Assembly (NCBI RefSeq): GCF_000247695.1
Contig: NW_004624805.1
Span: 5,741,526 to 5,805,525, forward strand
Source: Heterocephalus glaber
Lineage: Eukaryota > Chordata > Mammalia > Rodentia > Bathyergidae
Direction: 5' to 3'
Length of the DNA: 64,000 bases
Shown in pieces: positions 43,196-54,999 of the stretch. Position 1 is the stretch's first letter. Every line of letters begins with the position of its first letter. Both the position numbers and the translations under genes were made by a program. The notes beneath the pieces are model-generated. The model worked only from the letters and a program-made list of their open reading frames with translations, did not search any database and was not told where the DNA came from.

Positions 43196-43700
43196 TCTAG
43201 TTTATTTACAAGATTGTGCAGCCATCATGATTTTGAGCATTTTCATTACCCTCCGAAGAAACCTCACCCCCAGCAAAGAATGATTCCCATCTTCCTAAGC
43301 CCGGCCTCAGGCTTGTCTGTGTCTGTCTTTGTAGATTCACTTCTCCTAGACATCGCCTGGAACCAGAATCACCCTTCATGTGTCTGACTTTTTTCACTTG
43401 GCATAATTTTTTCGAGGTTTATCCGTGGTGAAGCGCATATCAGTTTTTTTCTTTCTTTTTATTGTTGCAGAATATTGAATAATAAGAACAGGCCACGTTT
43501 TGTTCATCCACGCAGCGTTTGGTAGGTTTCCATCTTTTGATGACTATGAAAAATGCTGCTTTGCGTGCGTATTTGGGCACATGCTTTTGCTCCGGTGTGA
43601 TTTCACTGCTTTTGGGTTGTTACCTGGACTATATGGTGACTCTACATTTAATATTTTGAGACCCTCTCACATTATAGCTAAAGTGTCAGTTTATTTGCCT
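43190..43700 (+). repeat. Old L1-derived segment
   Basis: gattcaatagtttctagttt, acttggcataattttttcga and tgaataataagaacaggcca follow an old L1 3' layout; diverged. Confidence 0.55.
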
Positions 43701-45530
43701 ATTTCCTCTGGTGCCACGAGGCCTGTTGGCAGGGAAGTTTCTACCTCGTGGTGCCTCATGTGGTCCCTGGCCTGACCAGATGCTCCACAAAAGCTCATTG
43801 AATTAATCAGTGCAGGCACTCTTGCTTGAGAGCATTAAAAGGAAACATTTATGCGCTGCTTTCAGTGGGCCATTAATGAGAAGGTACACACACAGGGACC
43901 TGAAATTTCCAGGTTTGTATGTTTCCAGGTTTGTGTATCACTGAGCTCCTGCTCAAGTGGTGGGAATGAACCTCGGGTGCATTTATAAAGGACTGCCTTA
44001 GATGGGTCCAACATAACTTCAACATTCTCCCCAGCTTGGTTAACCTTTAGGTAGGTTTCTTCCTGACTCTGGGTCCCAAGCTCCCTTTTCTTAGGGAATT
44101 TGCTTTAGAAAACTTGCAGTTGTAACTTCTTTCTCTACCTCTTTGAAATATATCCAGCTTCTTCAGTTTCATGATGTGGAAAATAGCCTTCTTGTTTTGG
44201 AAAGCAGGTGCTGGGGATCAAACCCAGGACCTTGTACATGGGCCGAGCACTATGTCTTTCTAAAGGACTCGAGAACCATTGTTCTGAAACATGAGCATTT
44301 GAGGAGTTAGCACCCTACCTCCTGATATCTGCCTAAATTCCAAGTTGTGAAGACCAATTAGCACACCCATATGACTGCGATGCCTTCACCCTGCATTTGA
44401 AAACCTGCCCAGCCTTTTGGTTGGGTCAAGTTGGCTCAGGTCCTCTCCACTATTGCAAAAGTCATGAGCAAAGTGTTCCTGCCTATTTCACTCAGTTGGG
44501 TGCAATTTTGACTTTGACCGTGGTCCTGACTCAGTATACCAGCTGGTCCTCCAAGGACAGGCATAGCTCCTGTCGAGTGGAAATGGCCCCTGGGGAGAGG
44601 GTGTCCATGCAGACAAGGCCCCTACGTGTCAGGCCTACCTGTGTCATCCTGAAGTAGACATACAAAAGCCCGCTGTCTGTACCTCCTCTTAAGAATATAT
44701 TGTGCTTTTTCATTTCAGCTCATTTTCAATAGACTAATTATGCTCCTAACAGGCTCACTTGGAAAGGGGCAAAATAAGGGCTGTATCAAAAAGGACTCTT
44801 GACCCTTGAAACCAAGGGACCACAGAATTCAGCCTCCAGCAGCCCCCATGGGAAACACAGATGAGCCCCTTTCCTGCCTCCCTCCTCCAGTTACAAGAGC
44901 AATAAGAGCAAAACACCTTAGCTGTGAATGTGAATGCTTGTTTGCTGGGTGAGAATGTGACAGCTTCCAATTAAAAACAACAACAAGTCAACTCCATGGA
45001 AGTCCCTTGGAGGTGACCGTGTTGACCCAGGTGGGTGTGGGAAGGAGAGTTTGGAAGTCAGGACATTTCTCAGTGCACTCCGGTTTTTCATGTTCCTGTG
45101 GAGGCATCCATTTCTCCAAGTGCTGGCCCAGAGCCTGGCGGCACATCTATCTGCATAGCTTTTGCCTCCTGGCCACAGAATTATGATCGGTCTAAGAAAA
45201 TGGTGAAATCAAGTCTGATGGGAGATCCCCATTCAGAGTGGACCAGCATCCCTTGCCTCATGTCCCATTCCTGGCTGGACCAGTGGCATCCTTGAATCTG
45301 TAGGGAAATCGTCAACCCTTCTGTATATCTTGCTTTCCTCACATGCCCTACAACAATGCCAAGAAAAGCCCTTTGGAGCTAGGATGTGTGATGCGTTAGC
45401 TGAGAAAAACTGAAAAACTCCCAGGCCATTCTCCAAGAGTATGGAGTGGTTTTGTGAGGTCAGCTACATCTGGGCTGATATCTGGGAGGTAAGCAATGTT
45501 ACAAATACCTGAGTTATTAAAATATTAAGG

Positions 45531-45609
45531 GACAGGGATTTAGCTCAGTGGTGCAGATGCCTGCCTCGAAAATGCAAGGACCTGAGTTTGATCCCCAGTA
45601 CCAAAAAAA
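45531..45609 (+). mobile_element. ID-like SINE with target-site duplication
   Basis: gggacagggatttagctcag to ccagtaccaaaaaaac; aaaatatta occurs on both sides. Confidence 0.9.
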
Positions 45610-45751
45610 CAAAAAACAAAAACCCCCAAAATATTAAAATACTTCCTTATTAGTTTGTAAATAGCCACTTGCCTGAATCCTGTCCCAATGGCCTTGGTTG
45701 CCCCAGGCCCTCATCTTCCACAATCCATCATCCAAAGGGATGATGTTTCCC

Positions 45752-45930
45752 CAGCAGAACATTCTAGAACCTACCCCAGAACATTCCAGAACCCTACTCC
45801 AGAACCTCACTCCAGAATACTCTAGAACCTCACTCCAGAGCATTCCAGAACCTCATTCCAGAACACTCTAGAACCTCTCTCCAGAACATTCCAGAGCCCT
45901 ACTCCAGAACATTCCAGAACATTCCTACTT
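45752..45930 (+). repeat. Minisatellite of CCAGAACATTCCAGAACC-type units
   Basis: Seven or so degenerate units alternate cagaacattccagaacc and ctactccagaacctcactcc. Perfect GAAnnTTCnnGAA occurs at 45757-45769, 45779-45791 and 45907-45924, the last with a fourth TTC. Confidence 0.85.
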
Positions 45931-46575
45931 GGGCCTTCGGCTAGCCTTGGTTCTGATTGGGAAGTGTGTCCTGGGCCAGTCAAATATTTTTAATTTCTCT
46001 CTGAATTCAAGGGCTTCTTATTACTCACTGGTGTGGCTGAACTTGCCTTATTGTTTGTAATCTCTCTCTCTTTTTTTCCATTTCTGTTCTTGTTTCTCAT
46101 ACTGAAATACTACCTCCAGCCCCATCAAACTTCCATATCTATCACAAAGATGCATGTGCAAGGGATGTTTAAAACGTGTGTGTATGTGTGTGTGTGAGCG
46201 TGTGTAATGCTGGGGACTAAACCAAGGGACCACTGAGCTACATTGACAGGTCCGCAAGTCAGACTCCCCGCCCAAGCAGACCTGCTGCCCCCATGGGCAG
46301 GAGCACAGAGATAGCAGGGAGCCAGCAGCTGCCCTGCCGCTCTCACCACCACCTGTTTATCAGCCAGCCCCAGGCCCATCACCCACGGGACTCTAATATT
46401 TTCCACCCTCTCGACCAGTGCCCCCTCCCCTACCTAAACTCCCCCCTACCAACCACACACCCTCCTCTCAGTGCCAGCGGCCTTTTTGCCAAGATTTGCT
46501 TAGATTTTACCTGTCTCGGTGGTCTCAATCACGCCTCGGTCTGACCTTACATACATCACCAGTCCTTTTTATTTT

Positions 46576-46687
46576 ATTTTGAGACAGGTTTCTCAGTGAG
46601 TTGCTCGGCCTGGCTTAGAACATGCTACCTTCCTGCTTCACCTCCTGAGTAGCTGGGATGGCAGAAATGTGCCCTGGGCCTGGCTAA
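46576..46687 (-). mobile_element. B1-like SINE, antisense
   Basis: attttgagacaggtttctca to gtagctgggatggcagaaat and gcctggct. Confidence 0.7.
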
Positions 46688-46943
46688 AAAAAAAAATCAT
46701 CTTTATTTACAGAAGTAGAAGCAATCTAAGTAAAAACAGCAAGCATGTGTGACGGCAGGCTCAGAAGGGAAGGATTATATATCCATTGGAAATGTTGCCA
46801 AAACACAAGAACGTTGTGGTATCAATAGTTGTTGACGAGAATGGCCATAATAATAGGGGCCTCCCCTAGAGGTGCCCACTTCAGAGATTCCTCTGGTTTG
46901 TGGAAAAATCTCCTAGAGTTGGGTATCCATGAAGAGTAAGTTA

Positions 46944-47321
46944 CAGTGGACTCTCGACTTGCAAACTCAGTTCATTCTCGAGGGCTGCTTGTAACTCAAG
47001 TTGGTCGGTTGAAGGCTCAGGCTTCTCTACACAGCCTTCAAAGTCTCTCTCCTGTGCACAGGCAGATCTCAGTGTCCTCAGAGAGACCCTGGCCCGGGAT
47101 TCCTCAGTTAACCCCACACAGGAAAGAATGCTGTCATGCTCCTTCCAGAACTCTTCCAGAACATGCACACAGGGTTAAATCTGTATCTGAGACCATCTGG
47201 AAGCACAAGCAGCCAGCATTCAGGTCATAACTCAAGACTTTGGTCCTAAATTAAAACTAAAATTCCAGTCATAACCCAAGCTGTTTTTATGTCAGGCCAG
47301 TCGTAACTCAAGGGTCCACTG
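46944..47321 (+). mobile_element. TA-flanked TIR DNA element, copy 2 (378 bp)
   Basis: Begins CAGTGGACTCTCGACTTG and ends caagggtccactg, so the termini are inverted repeats, with TA on each side (46942-46943 and 47322-47323). TA duplication and CAGTGG ends resemble pogo/Tigger-type elements. No transposase frame. Confidence 0.88.
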
Positions 47322-48544
47322 TATCTAAAGGAGGAGTAAATTGGTCCAGTTTTCTAGATCACTTTGAATGGCTAAATCTTACTTGTTCTCAGAAAGAATC
47401 ATGATGATAGGTATTAGGAAAAGGACGTAAAAATATCTTTTGCTGTTTCATTCTTTGGGTGACAGAAACCAGCCTCAGCCTTTGTGGGAGGAGAGGGTAA
47501 GGGAGTTGGGGAGAATGAGGAAGGGTGGCAGGGTGACGCTGAGCAGCGACGGGGCTTTGAGGAGTCTCGGCCAGCTTTGCTAGGGCTGCTTGTCCAGGAA
47601 ACCAGAAAGAAATGATCGCTGAGCCGTCTAAGAGTCCTGGTCGCCCCGGCTTTGGGCCCAAGAGCTCTGAATCACCCAGAGCTCATCTCTCCCCTGAGAA
47701 ACGGGAATGCAACTCCTTTGCCTTTCACCAGAGCAGCCCCAGGGCAAGGCCCATCCTCCGCTGTCCCTCAGCCTCCTCCTCTGACATCCGCTTTGCCAGT
47801 GCGGTGGCCTGGCTTTCTCACCAAGACCCATGTGTCTTGTGTTTCTCAGCAACCCCTTGGCTCTCGAGCCAAGAACCCAGGCCACTGCTCATTTTCGAGT
47901 GGCCCCAGGCCCCACGAGGGACACTTTGCCGGCCAGGATTTCGACACAGACCTGTCATCAGGGACCTGCAGAGCCTCCCATCAGGATGACCCAAAGCCGC
48001 GTTCTCCAGTATAATGCCTGCGCGAGCAGCTCACCAGCGCTGTGCTGCAGCTGGAGACACCTGCACAGTGCCCCCCGGGAACTGCAGACAGGGCCCAGCC
48101 CCTGAGGGGCCCAGCTCACAAGGCCAAGTTAGGGCAAACCCAGTGTCATCACCACACAGTCCCGAAGCCAAGGTCAAAAGGCGCGAGCAAGGCGGACAGC
48201 ACACTGCCCTGCAGATCCCAGCCACCGGCGGCAGGTTCACTGAGCTCCCTCAGGGCGGTCCCGCCAGGACAGTGCAGGCTCACCTGTCTCCAGGCAGGAT
48301 GGGGTGTGCCTGTCCACCGTGGCTGCCAATTCAAATCTTCTTCCAACTTCTAAGGCTCACTGACTTTGTTATAAATGCTGGATCAACCAGGGGCTGAGAT
48401 CCACTGGTATGAGTGTAATACACACACGTTTTTCACTGGAGCATCCAACTTTTATTGAAAATTCATGTGGAGGGAAAATACCTGCAACAATGATGGTCTG
48501 TGTTTTATTTGTTTCTTCAGTTTTAAAAAAAATACTGGTTGAGG

Positions 48545-48822
48545 TTTGCACCAGCGGGCGTGTGGCTTCTTGATGCAGAGCATGCCTAGCAAGCATGAGG
48601 CCTTGGGTTCCATCCCCAGCACTGGAAAAAAAACCAAATTTTGTATAGTGAGCTATGTAATAATTTTACAACCAAGAGTGGAACGAGCCAAAAGTACTAT
48701 TAACAAAGATAGTGTCAATTCCAAATAAAACTATATATGTATATATTGGTATTGGGGATCGAACTCTGGTCCTTGCGCTTGTTCAGTAGGTGGCAAAACA
48801 ACTGAGCTAAATCCCTGGCCCC
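48545..48822. mobile_element. Two ID SINEs in opposite orientation
   Basis: 48545-48640 is an old plus-strand ID ending ccatccccagcactggaaaa. 48745-48822 is a younger antisense one with ttgttcagtaggtggcaaaa and taaatccctggccc. Confidence 0.75.
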
Positions 48823-49440
48823 TAAAACTGTATTTTTAAACAAGTAAAATAAAAATAAAATCTTCCAATTCATCTAGACCCCGCTCATCTCTCCCTGTGA
48901 GCAGCTGCTCGACTACTCCAGTGCCTGTCTCTCTCTGCCTGTCTCTCTCTCTCTCTGCCTCTGGGGAACGGAATGGAGAGGCTACTTGGCCAGGCCTACG
49001 GAGGGGCCCTGAAGGAGCAGCCCGTGGATGTGCGGCTCCCCAGTTCTGGGCAGTTCAGCTGGGGTGGTGTCCCGGTGCTGCTTGAGGCAGGCACAGGGCG
49101 GAGGGGACCTGAGTTAGGGCAGGAAGCCCGGAGCCAAAGACAGACAACACACAGGACCAAAGCTTGTCACCCTGGTGTGCATGGCTTTGAAGGCCTGGCC
49201 TGTGTGGAGGCTCTGCTGGGCCAGGTCCTGCATGCTGAGCCTGGAGGCCCCATCTTCTTCCTTCCGTTAGACCCCAAAATGCATCTTACCTAGACTGTCC
49301 TCTGATGCGACTTGCCATTTGCACCCCAGTACTGGAGAATATATTGGGGTACAGCATCCCCAAAACTTGGAGATGCCTGTACTAGGAAGAGATTAAATTA
49401 AAGAAGTTTTTTAACTGCAGATGTATCAGAGTCTGCATTG

Positions 49441-49795
49441 ATTGATTGATTGACTGTGCTACTGGGGATGGAACCCAGGTTCTTTGCCCTAAGCTACAGC
49501 CCCAGCCTTTCTTATTTTATATCTTAAGACAGGTTCTCGCTAAGTTGCTAAGTTACTCAGGCTGGGCTTGAAGTTGTGATCCTCCTGTCTCAGCCTCCTG
49601 TACTACTGGGATTATAGGTGTTTGCCACCTTTTCTGGCCTTGTTGGAGCTTTAATATGGCAACCTGTGCTGTGAATCTAATGAGGAAGAGGGATCTAGAG
49701 TCCCTAATACTTTCAGAATTTATTTGAACTCCCACCTTCCTGCCTCAGCCTCCCAGAGCACTGTGATTATGAGCATGGGCCACCCTCTCCGCACC
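49441..49795 (-). mobile_element. Antisense ID and B1 SINE remnants
   Basis: ID remnant 49441-49506 (tactggggatggaacccagg), B1 49515-49638 (gacaggttctcgctaagttg), and a further B1 piece 49728-49795 (acttcctgcctcagcctc type). Confidence 0.65.
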
Positions 49796-51689
49796 ATTTG
49801 TACTTTTTGGCAGGGTTGAACACGGAGGGAGGGCAGCAAGTGATGGTCAGGACAGAGAGGCAGCCATGGGCAGGCTGGACAGGATAGCGCTGACCACAAG
49901 GCTCTGGACCTGCTGGAAGTAGCCAGAGAGCAGGAGAAGCAGCCTTTATGGGGTGGCCTTCCATCCCCAGCCCTTCCCCAGCAGCCCCGAGCTCCTTGAG
50001 AGCACGGACCATGTTTGTTCCCTTCTGCTTCTCCCAGGGCCACAGCAGTGCCCAGCACCTCAGTAAATATTTGTTGAAAGGTTGATGTGGAGAAGCTGGA
50101 GAAGCAGCCAGGCGAGGCCAGGGGCCGGGGCTGGAGTGCCGAGCACACATGTGGTGCGGGAGCCTGTCTGGCCGTCAGTGTCGAGGGGAAGCATGAAAGG
50201 GCGACTGTGAGCAATCCACATGTTCCCAGCCGGGTCTCCCCGTGAGGTGCATGAAAGGGGCTCTGTCCGGGGACTGTGGGCCTCTGTGAGACAGCTGGCA
50301 GGGAGACCCAGAGGACACACCCAGGGCCGGACCAGGAATGCACGGACATGTCTCTGATCACTGCAAATTTCGGTCAGCCTCAGACCATTTCCTCCAGCTG
50401 TCCTTGCTCGTCACGAAGCCCTAGCTCCCAGTCCTTTCATCCTCGGTCGCCTGGTGCAACTTTTCCACCTCCCTTCCAAGGAACCTGAATTAATGAGTCA
50501 AATTGTCCCTAACAATAAGCAGATCGACACCTGCTGTGAATGGAACAGAGGGGATTTTTAAAAAGTTTTATTTTCCACTCTCCTTCTTGGACTTTCATCT
50601 GAGAGCCTGCAGATTCCTGGATGCGGGAAGATTTGTGAGTGTCTTGAGGTTTGTTTTCTGGAGGGGCATGTCTGAGGCCCTCCGAGTAACGAAGGACCGA
50701 CACAGCATCTCAGACCTAGGAGCTGCTCCGCCTGAAGCTGGCCTGAAGCTGGCCTGAAGGGCCCTTTCCCGCCAGGTTCTCCAAGCCCTGAAGCAGCGTC
50801 ATTACTGACTTAGGGGTGGCTGATTTTATTTTCATTGGTAATACAGACTCCACTGTTAAGACCTTCACCAAACCAAATCTGAATGGCCTGCTCGGCAAGA
50901 CAGACAGGAAAGGAAAGATATCCAGCACTCTTAGTGAATCTTCAGAGCCACCTACAAAGCCCCAATATATCAGTGAAGAAACTAAGGTCCAGAACAACGA
51001 CGGCGAACCTTTTGGAGACAAGCACCAAAACTGCAACCCAAAACCCACTTCTTTACCACAAAGTGCTAAGACTGCAATCAAACCTGAACACTGAGGTTTT
51101 AGTTTAGAAAAAATAACTCAGACATTAACATCCTTGGTCTTAAAAGGAAAACAAATAACACTTGTGTCCTAGGTTCACCACCACTGGTCTAGAAGACGTC
51201 CCCAAAACTTGCAAAGGGTGCAGATAATGGAGTTGGGATTAAACCTCCAGCCCTTCCGAGGGAGGCTCTGAATGGGGATGCTATTTTATGGGTTTGTTCG
51301 GCTTTTACAATTTTTTTTTTTTTGTTTTCTTTTTCTCTGCAACTGCTCTGGGAAATGACTGCAGCCCAGGGATGTGGTTGAGCCCCCAAGGGAGCTGTCC
51401 AGCCAGTGATGGGGAAGATGCCGTCTCCTCAGAGTGAGCCACCTCTCAAGTGGCCACACACAAGGCCAAGAGTCCAGCCCGGGCATCAGGGGTGAGCTGC
51501 ATGCTCACCAGGAAACGAGGAGCTGGGCCAGAAACTCTACCAGAAGCCAGCACCTCAGCGGGTGGAGAAGATTTCTGGTGGCTTCACCGCAGAGTAATCT
51601 AACGGGAGCAGATGAGGTTGCCACACAGGGCCCAAACGAGACAATGGGAAGGGCCATTTTGAAGCACATGGTTCAGTAGCATCAAGTCC

Positions 51690-53000
51690 ACCCACACTGT
51701 GTGCAACCGTCACCACCACCCAGCTCCACCGTGCTCCACAATGCACGCCTTCCTCACGCACTCATTCCCCATTCCTCCTCCTCCAGCTGCCGGCACACTC
51801 ACAGGGCTTTCCTCTCTGTGGATTTAGCCACTCCAGGTGACTCATGTACGAGGAATTCCACTGTATTGGTCCCTTTGGGACTGACTTGTTTCACTGAGCA
51901 TGGCTTGCCCCCAGTTCCCCCCTTGCCATGGCCTGTGTTGGAATTCCCTTCCTATTTAAGGCTAGATAATTGCTAAGGTGTGGATTCTGTGTATCCTTTC
52001 GTGCATGGATGGAGACTGGGGTTACTTTCCACAATAATGAACAACACTGCTACAAATGTGGATGTGCAAATATCTTCTTGAGACTCTTCTTTTAATGCCT
52101 CTTTATTATAATTATTAGTATATATTAATTTTACAAGATAATAGGTCTCCCATGCCATATTCCTGCAGGCAACAATAGACTTTGGTTGTGTCTACTCTTC
52201 TCATTACCCCTCTTATCCCCTTCTACTGGTCCCTTCCCCTTTCTTGATGGCCTCCCTTCTACTTTCATGTAGTCTTTTCCCCCCTCTGGATTCTACATAT
52301 TAGAAAAAACGTGATACTTGCCCAAGTTTGACTAATTCCACTTAACATGATGATCGACTTCATTTGTTTTTCTGCAAATGACATGACGTCATTCTCCCCT
52401 GTAGCTGAATAATACTCCACTGCATATCTGTGCTACAGTTTCTTTATCCATTCATCTGTTGCTGGGTATCTGATAGGCTGATTCCATAACCTGGGTATTA
52501 TGAGTAGTGCCACAGTAAACATGGGTATCCAGGTATCCCTACAGTATGTCACTCTCATTCCTTTGGGTACATGCCCGGAAGTGGCATAGCCAGATCGTAT
52601 GGTAGCTCTACTTTCAGTTTTTCAAGGAACCTCCTCCTGGAAGTTGTTTCCTTTTTGGGCTTGAAATACTTTACTCCAAGCTCTCCTTGATTTAGGTATT
52701 TGAGTTAAGAAGGCTGCTGTGAATCTGGTGGGTTTTCCTTTATAAGGGATTTATTTCTTTTCTCTAACAGGTTTTAATATTCTGTTCTTGTGTTGAATTT
52801 CTGAAATCTTGACTATTATATGCCTTGGTATAGTTTTTTTTCTCCCTTTCCTGATCATGCCTATTTGGAGTTCTATATGCCTCACTCATCTGTATCTCAA
52901 GTTCTTTTTCCATGTTTGCAAAGTTTTCTGCTATTACTTCTGTACACACATTTTTTTAATGCCCTTTGTGCTATCATCTGATTCTTCATTGATTCCATTT
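51690..53000. repeat. Old L1-derived segments
   Basis: Phrases such as gctgaataatactccactgc, ctttatccattcatctgttg, gtaaacatgggtatccaggt and cctttgggtacatgcccgga are typical of mammalian L1 3' regions. No intact L1 frame is present. Confidence 0.6.
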
Positions 53001-53003
53001 AAT

Positions 53004-53096
53004 CTTTTTTTTTTTTTTTTTGGTACCAGGGATCGAACTCGGGACCTTGCACTTGCAAGGCAGACGCCGGAACCACTGAGCTAAATCCCCAGCCCT
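53004..53096 (-). mobile_element. ID-like SINE, antisense
   Basis: T17, ggtaccagggatcgaactcg, caaggcagacgccggaacca, taaatccccagccc. Confidence 0.92.
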
Positions 53097-53304
53097 GGTC
53101 CTTTGCTATTTTTAAGAGGTCTTTCATTTAGTGATCACCAGCCACAAGCCTATCTTCTAGATCTGATAGTCTATCTCCACATTGGTTGATCCTGCTGCAT
53201 GTACTTTCAGTAGATTATTTTATCTCCTAGATTTCTATTTGAATCTGTTCTATGGAACTCAGTTCTTTTCTATGTTAGGCATTCATGGCTTCCATGTCTT
53301 TCCT

Positions 53305-53352
53305 AAGCCTCTCTCTCTTTCCCTCTCTCTCCCTCTCTCTCTCTCTCTCATC
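53305..53352 (+). repeat. CT-rich microsatellite
   Basis: tctctctctttccctctctc and similar units in a near-pure CT run. Confidence 0.85.
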
Positions 53353-53649
53353 TGTATCTACTCTAGATTCACTAATCATTTCCTTCATTATGGGTCTCAT
53401 CTCTAATTATCTCTGTTTTATTTCTGTCAAGAGACATCGATCTATTTTGTTACTTCTGCTGCCACCATTTCATAAAATTCAGCTGGGAGGTTTTTTATTT
53501 CTTCCACTTCAATGTCCCCTTGATTTGCCTTGGGTGAGTTGAGGATTATGAGTGGCATCTTGCTTCTGTGTTTTCTCATTTTCTATATTTTTTTTTGTTC
53601 ATTTGTTATCTGCATTGAGGCTTGTACATCCCTGATGGTAGGTAGCTTT

Positions 53650-53759
53650 ATTATTATTATTATTATTATTATTATTTTTTTTTTTGGTACCGGGGATCGA
53701 ACTCGGGTCCTTGCACTTGCGCAGCAGGCGGCAAAAACCACTGGTGCAACCCTGGCCCT
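53650..53759 (-). mobile_element. ID-like SINE, antisense, with ATT microsatellite
   Basis: (ATT)n then T11 ggtaccggggatcgaactcg, cgcagcaggcggcaaaaacc, ctggccc. ggtagctttattatta is found on both sides (about 53641 and 53797). Confidence 0.88.
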
Positions 53760-54509
53760 AAACGATTTGGTTTTTTTTGTTGTTTTTTTTTTTTAGGTAG
53801 CTTTATTATTAGTATCGAGACTTCTTTAGGAAATGACTAGTTTTCAGAGATGCCTTGTAGCCATAGCTGGCTTTTGGCTTTTGAGACTGTACTAATTAAT
53901 TAGGGATTAAAAGCTGCTGCCTGTCTGGCCTAGCACCCAGTTCTTTGGTACTGGACTACAGTATTGTTTATGACTCGCAGACAATCTAGGTATTGACATA
54001 CAAGGAAGATCATTGATCACAACAGCGATGTCACCTTGGCTAATGTAGTAAATCAGTAATAACAAAGCATCCACCACAGACTAGAAAATGACAAACTGTG
54101 GGGGATTCTGAAGGCGTGGAGGTTTCTGTCTTTGTATAATTACTCCTGGCTGACAGGGGCAGTAGGTCCTACCTATCAGGGATTACGTGGTTACCTTGGG
54201 ATGCTGGGACTTACCAGCTGGGCTGGAAAAAGAAGTCAGAAGATGATGACAAAGAAATCAGTATCTCTATGTCAAAGGCTGTTGAGCTGCTGTTCAATGG
54301 GAGAAAGCTTGATGAATTAGGAAAGTCATGGTCTGTAGTCTAGATCACCATCAGAAGCTTTGAATGGATAAACCTTACTATTGGACTGTGGTTACAGAGG
54401 TCAAATGTGAGAAGGACCAGGTCAGAATAGTCCCAAGACTTTCTTAAAGGGTGGACTCTCACAGATACAACAACCACAGATATTTTTTCCATGAGAAGTT
54501 TCCTAAGTT

Positions 54510-54591
54510 TTTTTTTTGGTACCAGGGATTGAACTCGGGACCTTGCACTTGCAAGGCAGGTGCCGGAACCACTGAGCTAAATCCTCGGCCG
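54510..54591 (-). mobile_element. ID-like SINE, antisense, 17-base target-site duplication
   Basis: tttttttggtaccagggatt to taaatcctcggcc, flanked by gagaagtttcctaagtt on both sides, so a recent insertion. Confidence 0.94.
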
Positions 54592-54741
54592 AGAAGTTTC
54601 CTAAGTTTTATTTCCACACTTCCTGTGGAGAAGAAAGCATACCAAAGAAGGATATTAGATAAACTAGCAAGAGTCTGAGAGCCATAGCCCTAGCAAGATT
54701 ACCCACGTTGTGGATCAAATTAAAAGCAGGAGCCCATGTAG

Positions 54742-54900
54742 CCAGGCATGATGGTGCATGCATGTAATCCCAGCACTCAGGAGGCTGAGGCAGGAGGATT
54801 GCTACAAGTTTGAAGCCAGCCTGGGCTACAAAGGGAGTCCAAAGCCAGCCTGAACTACATAGCAAGACCTCATCTCAAAAACCAAAAAAGCCAAAAACCA
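54742..54900 (+). mobile_element. B1-like SINE with internal duplication
   Basis: gccaggcatgatggtgcatg to catctcaaaaacc. agccagcctgggctacaaag is followed by a second agccagcctgaactacatag, an internal duplication seen in some rodent B1 types. Confidence 0.85.
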
Positions 54901-54999
54901 AAAACCAAACAAAAAAAGCAGAAGCCCAAGCAAATACAGATGTTACAGGTGTCCATTTAGGCTGTGGTGGATTGGGATGATTTGTGACTACTTATCTGG

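Noticed and set aside
47389..48400. Cluster of overlapping open frames in GC-rich intergenic sequence
   Set aside because: Frames are open on both strands because stop codons are rare in GC-rich DNA; no family similarity or splice pattern.
48897..49293. Possible coding sequence on the plus strand (starts near 48973)
   Set aside because: It looks protein-like in places but no homology comes to mind, and there is no promoter, splice or poly(A) support.
50816..51094. 92-codon plus-strand frame with hydrophilic product
   Set aside because: The part around gaagaaactaaggtccagaa resembles a decayed MIR, so a gene is unlikely.
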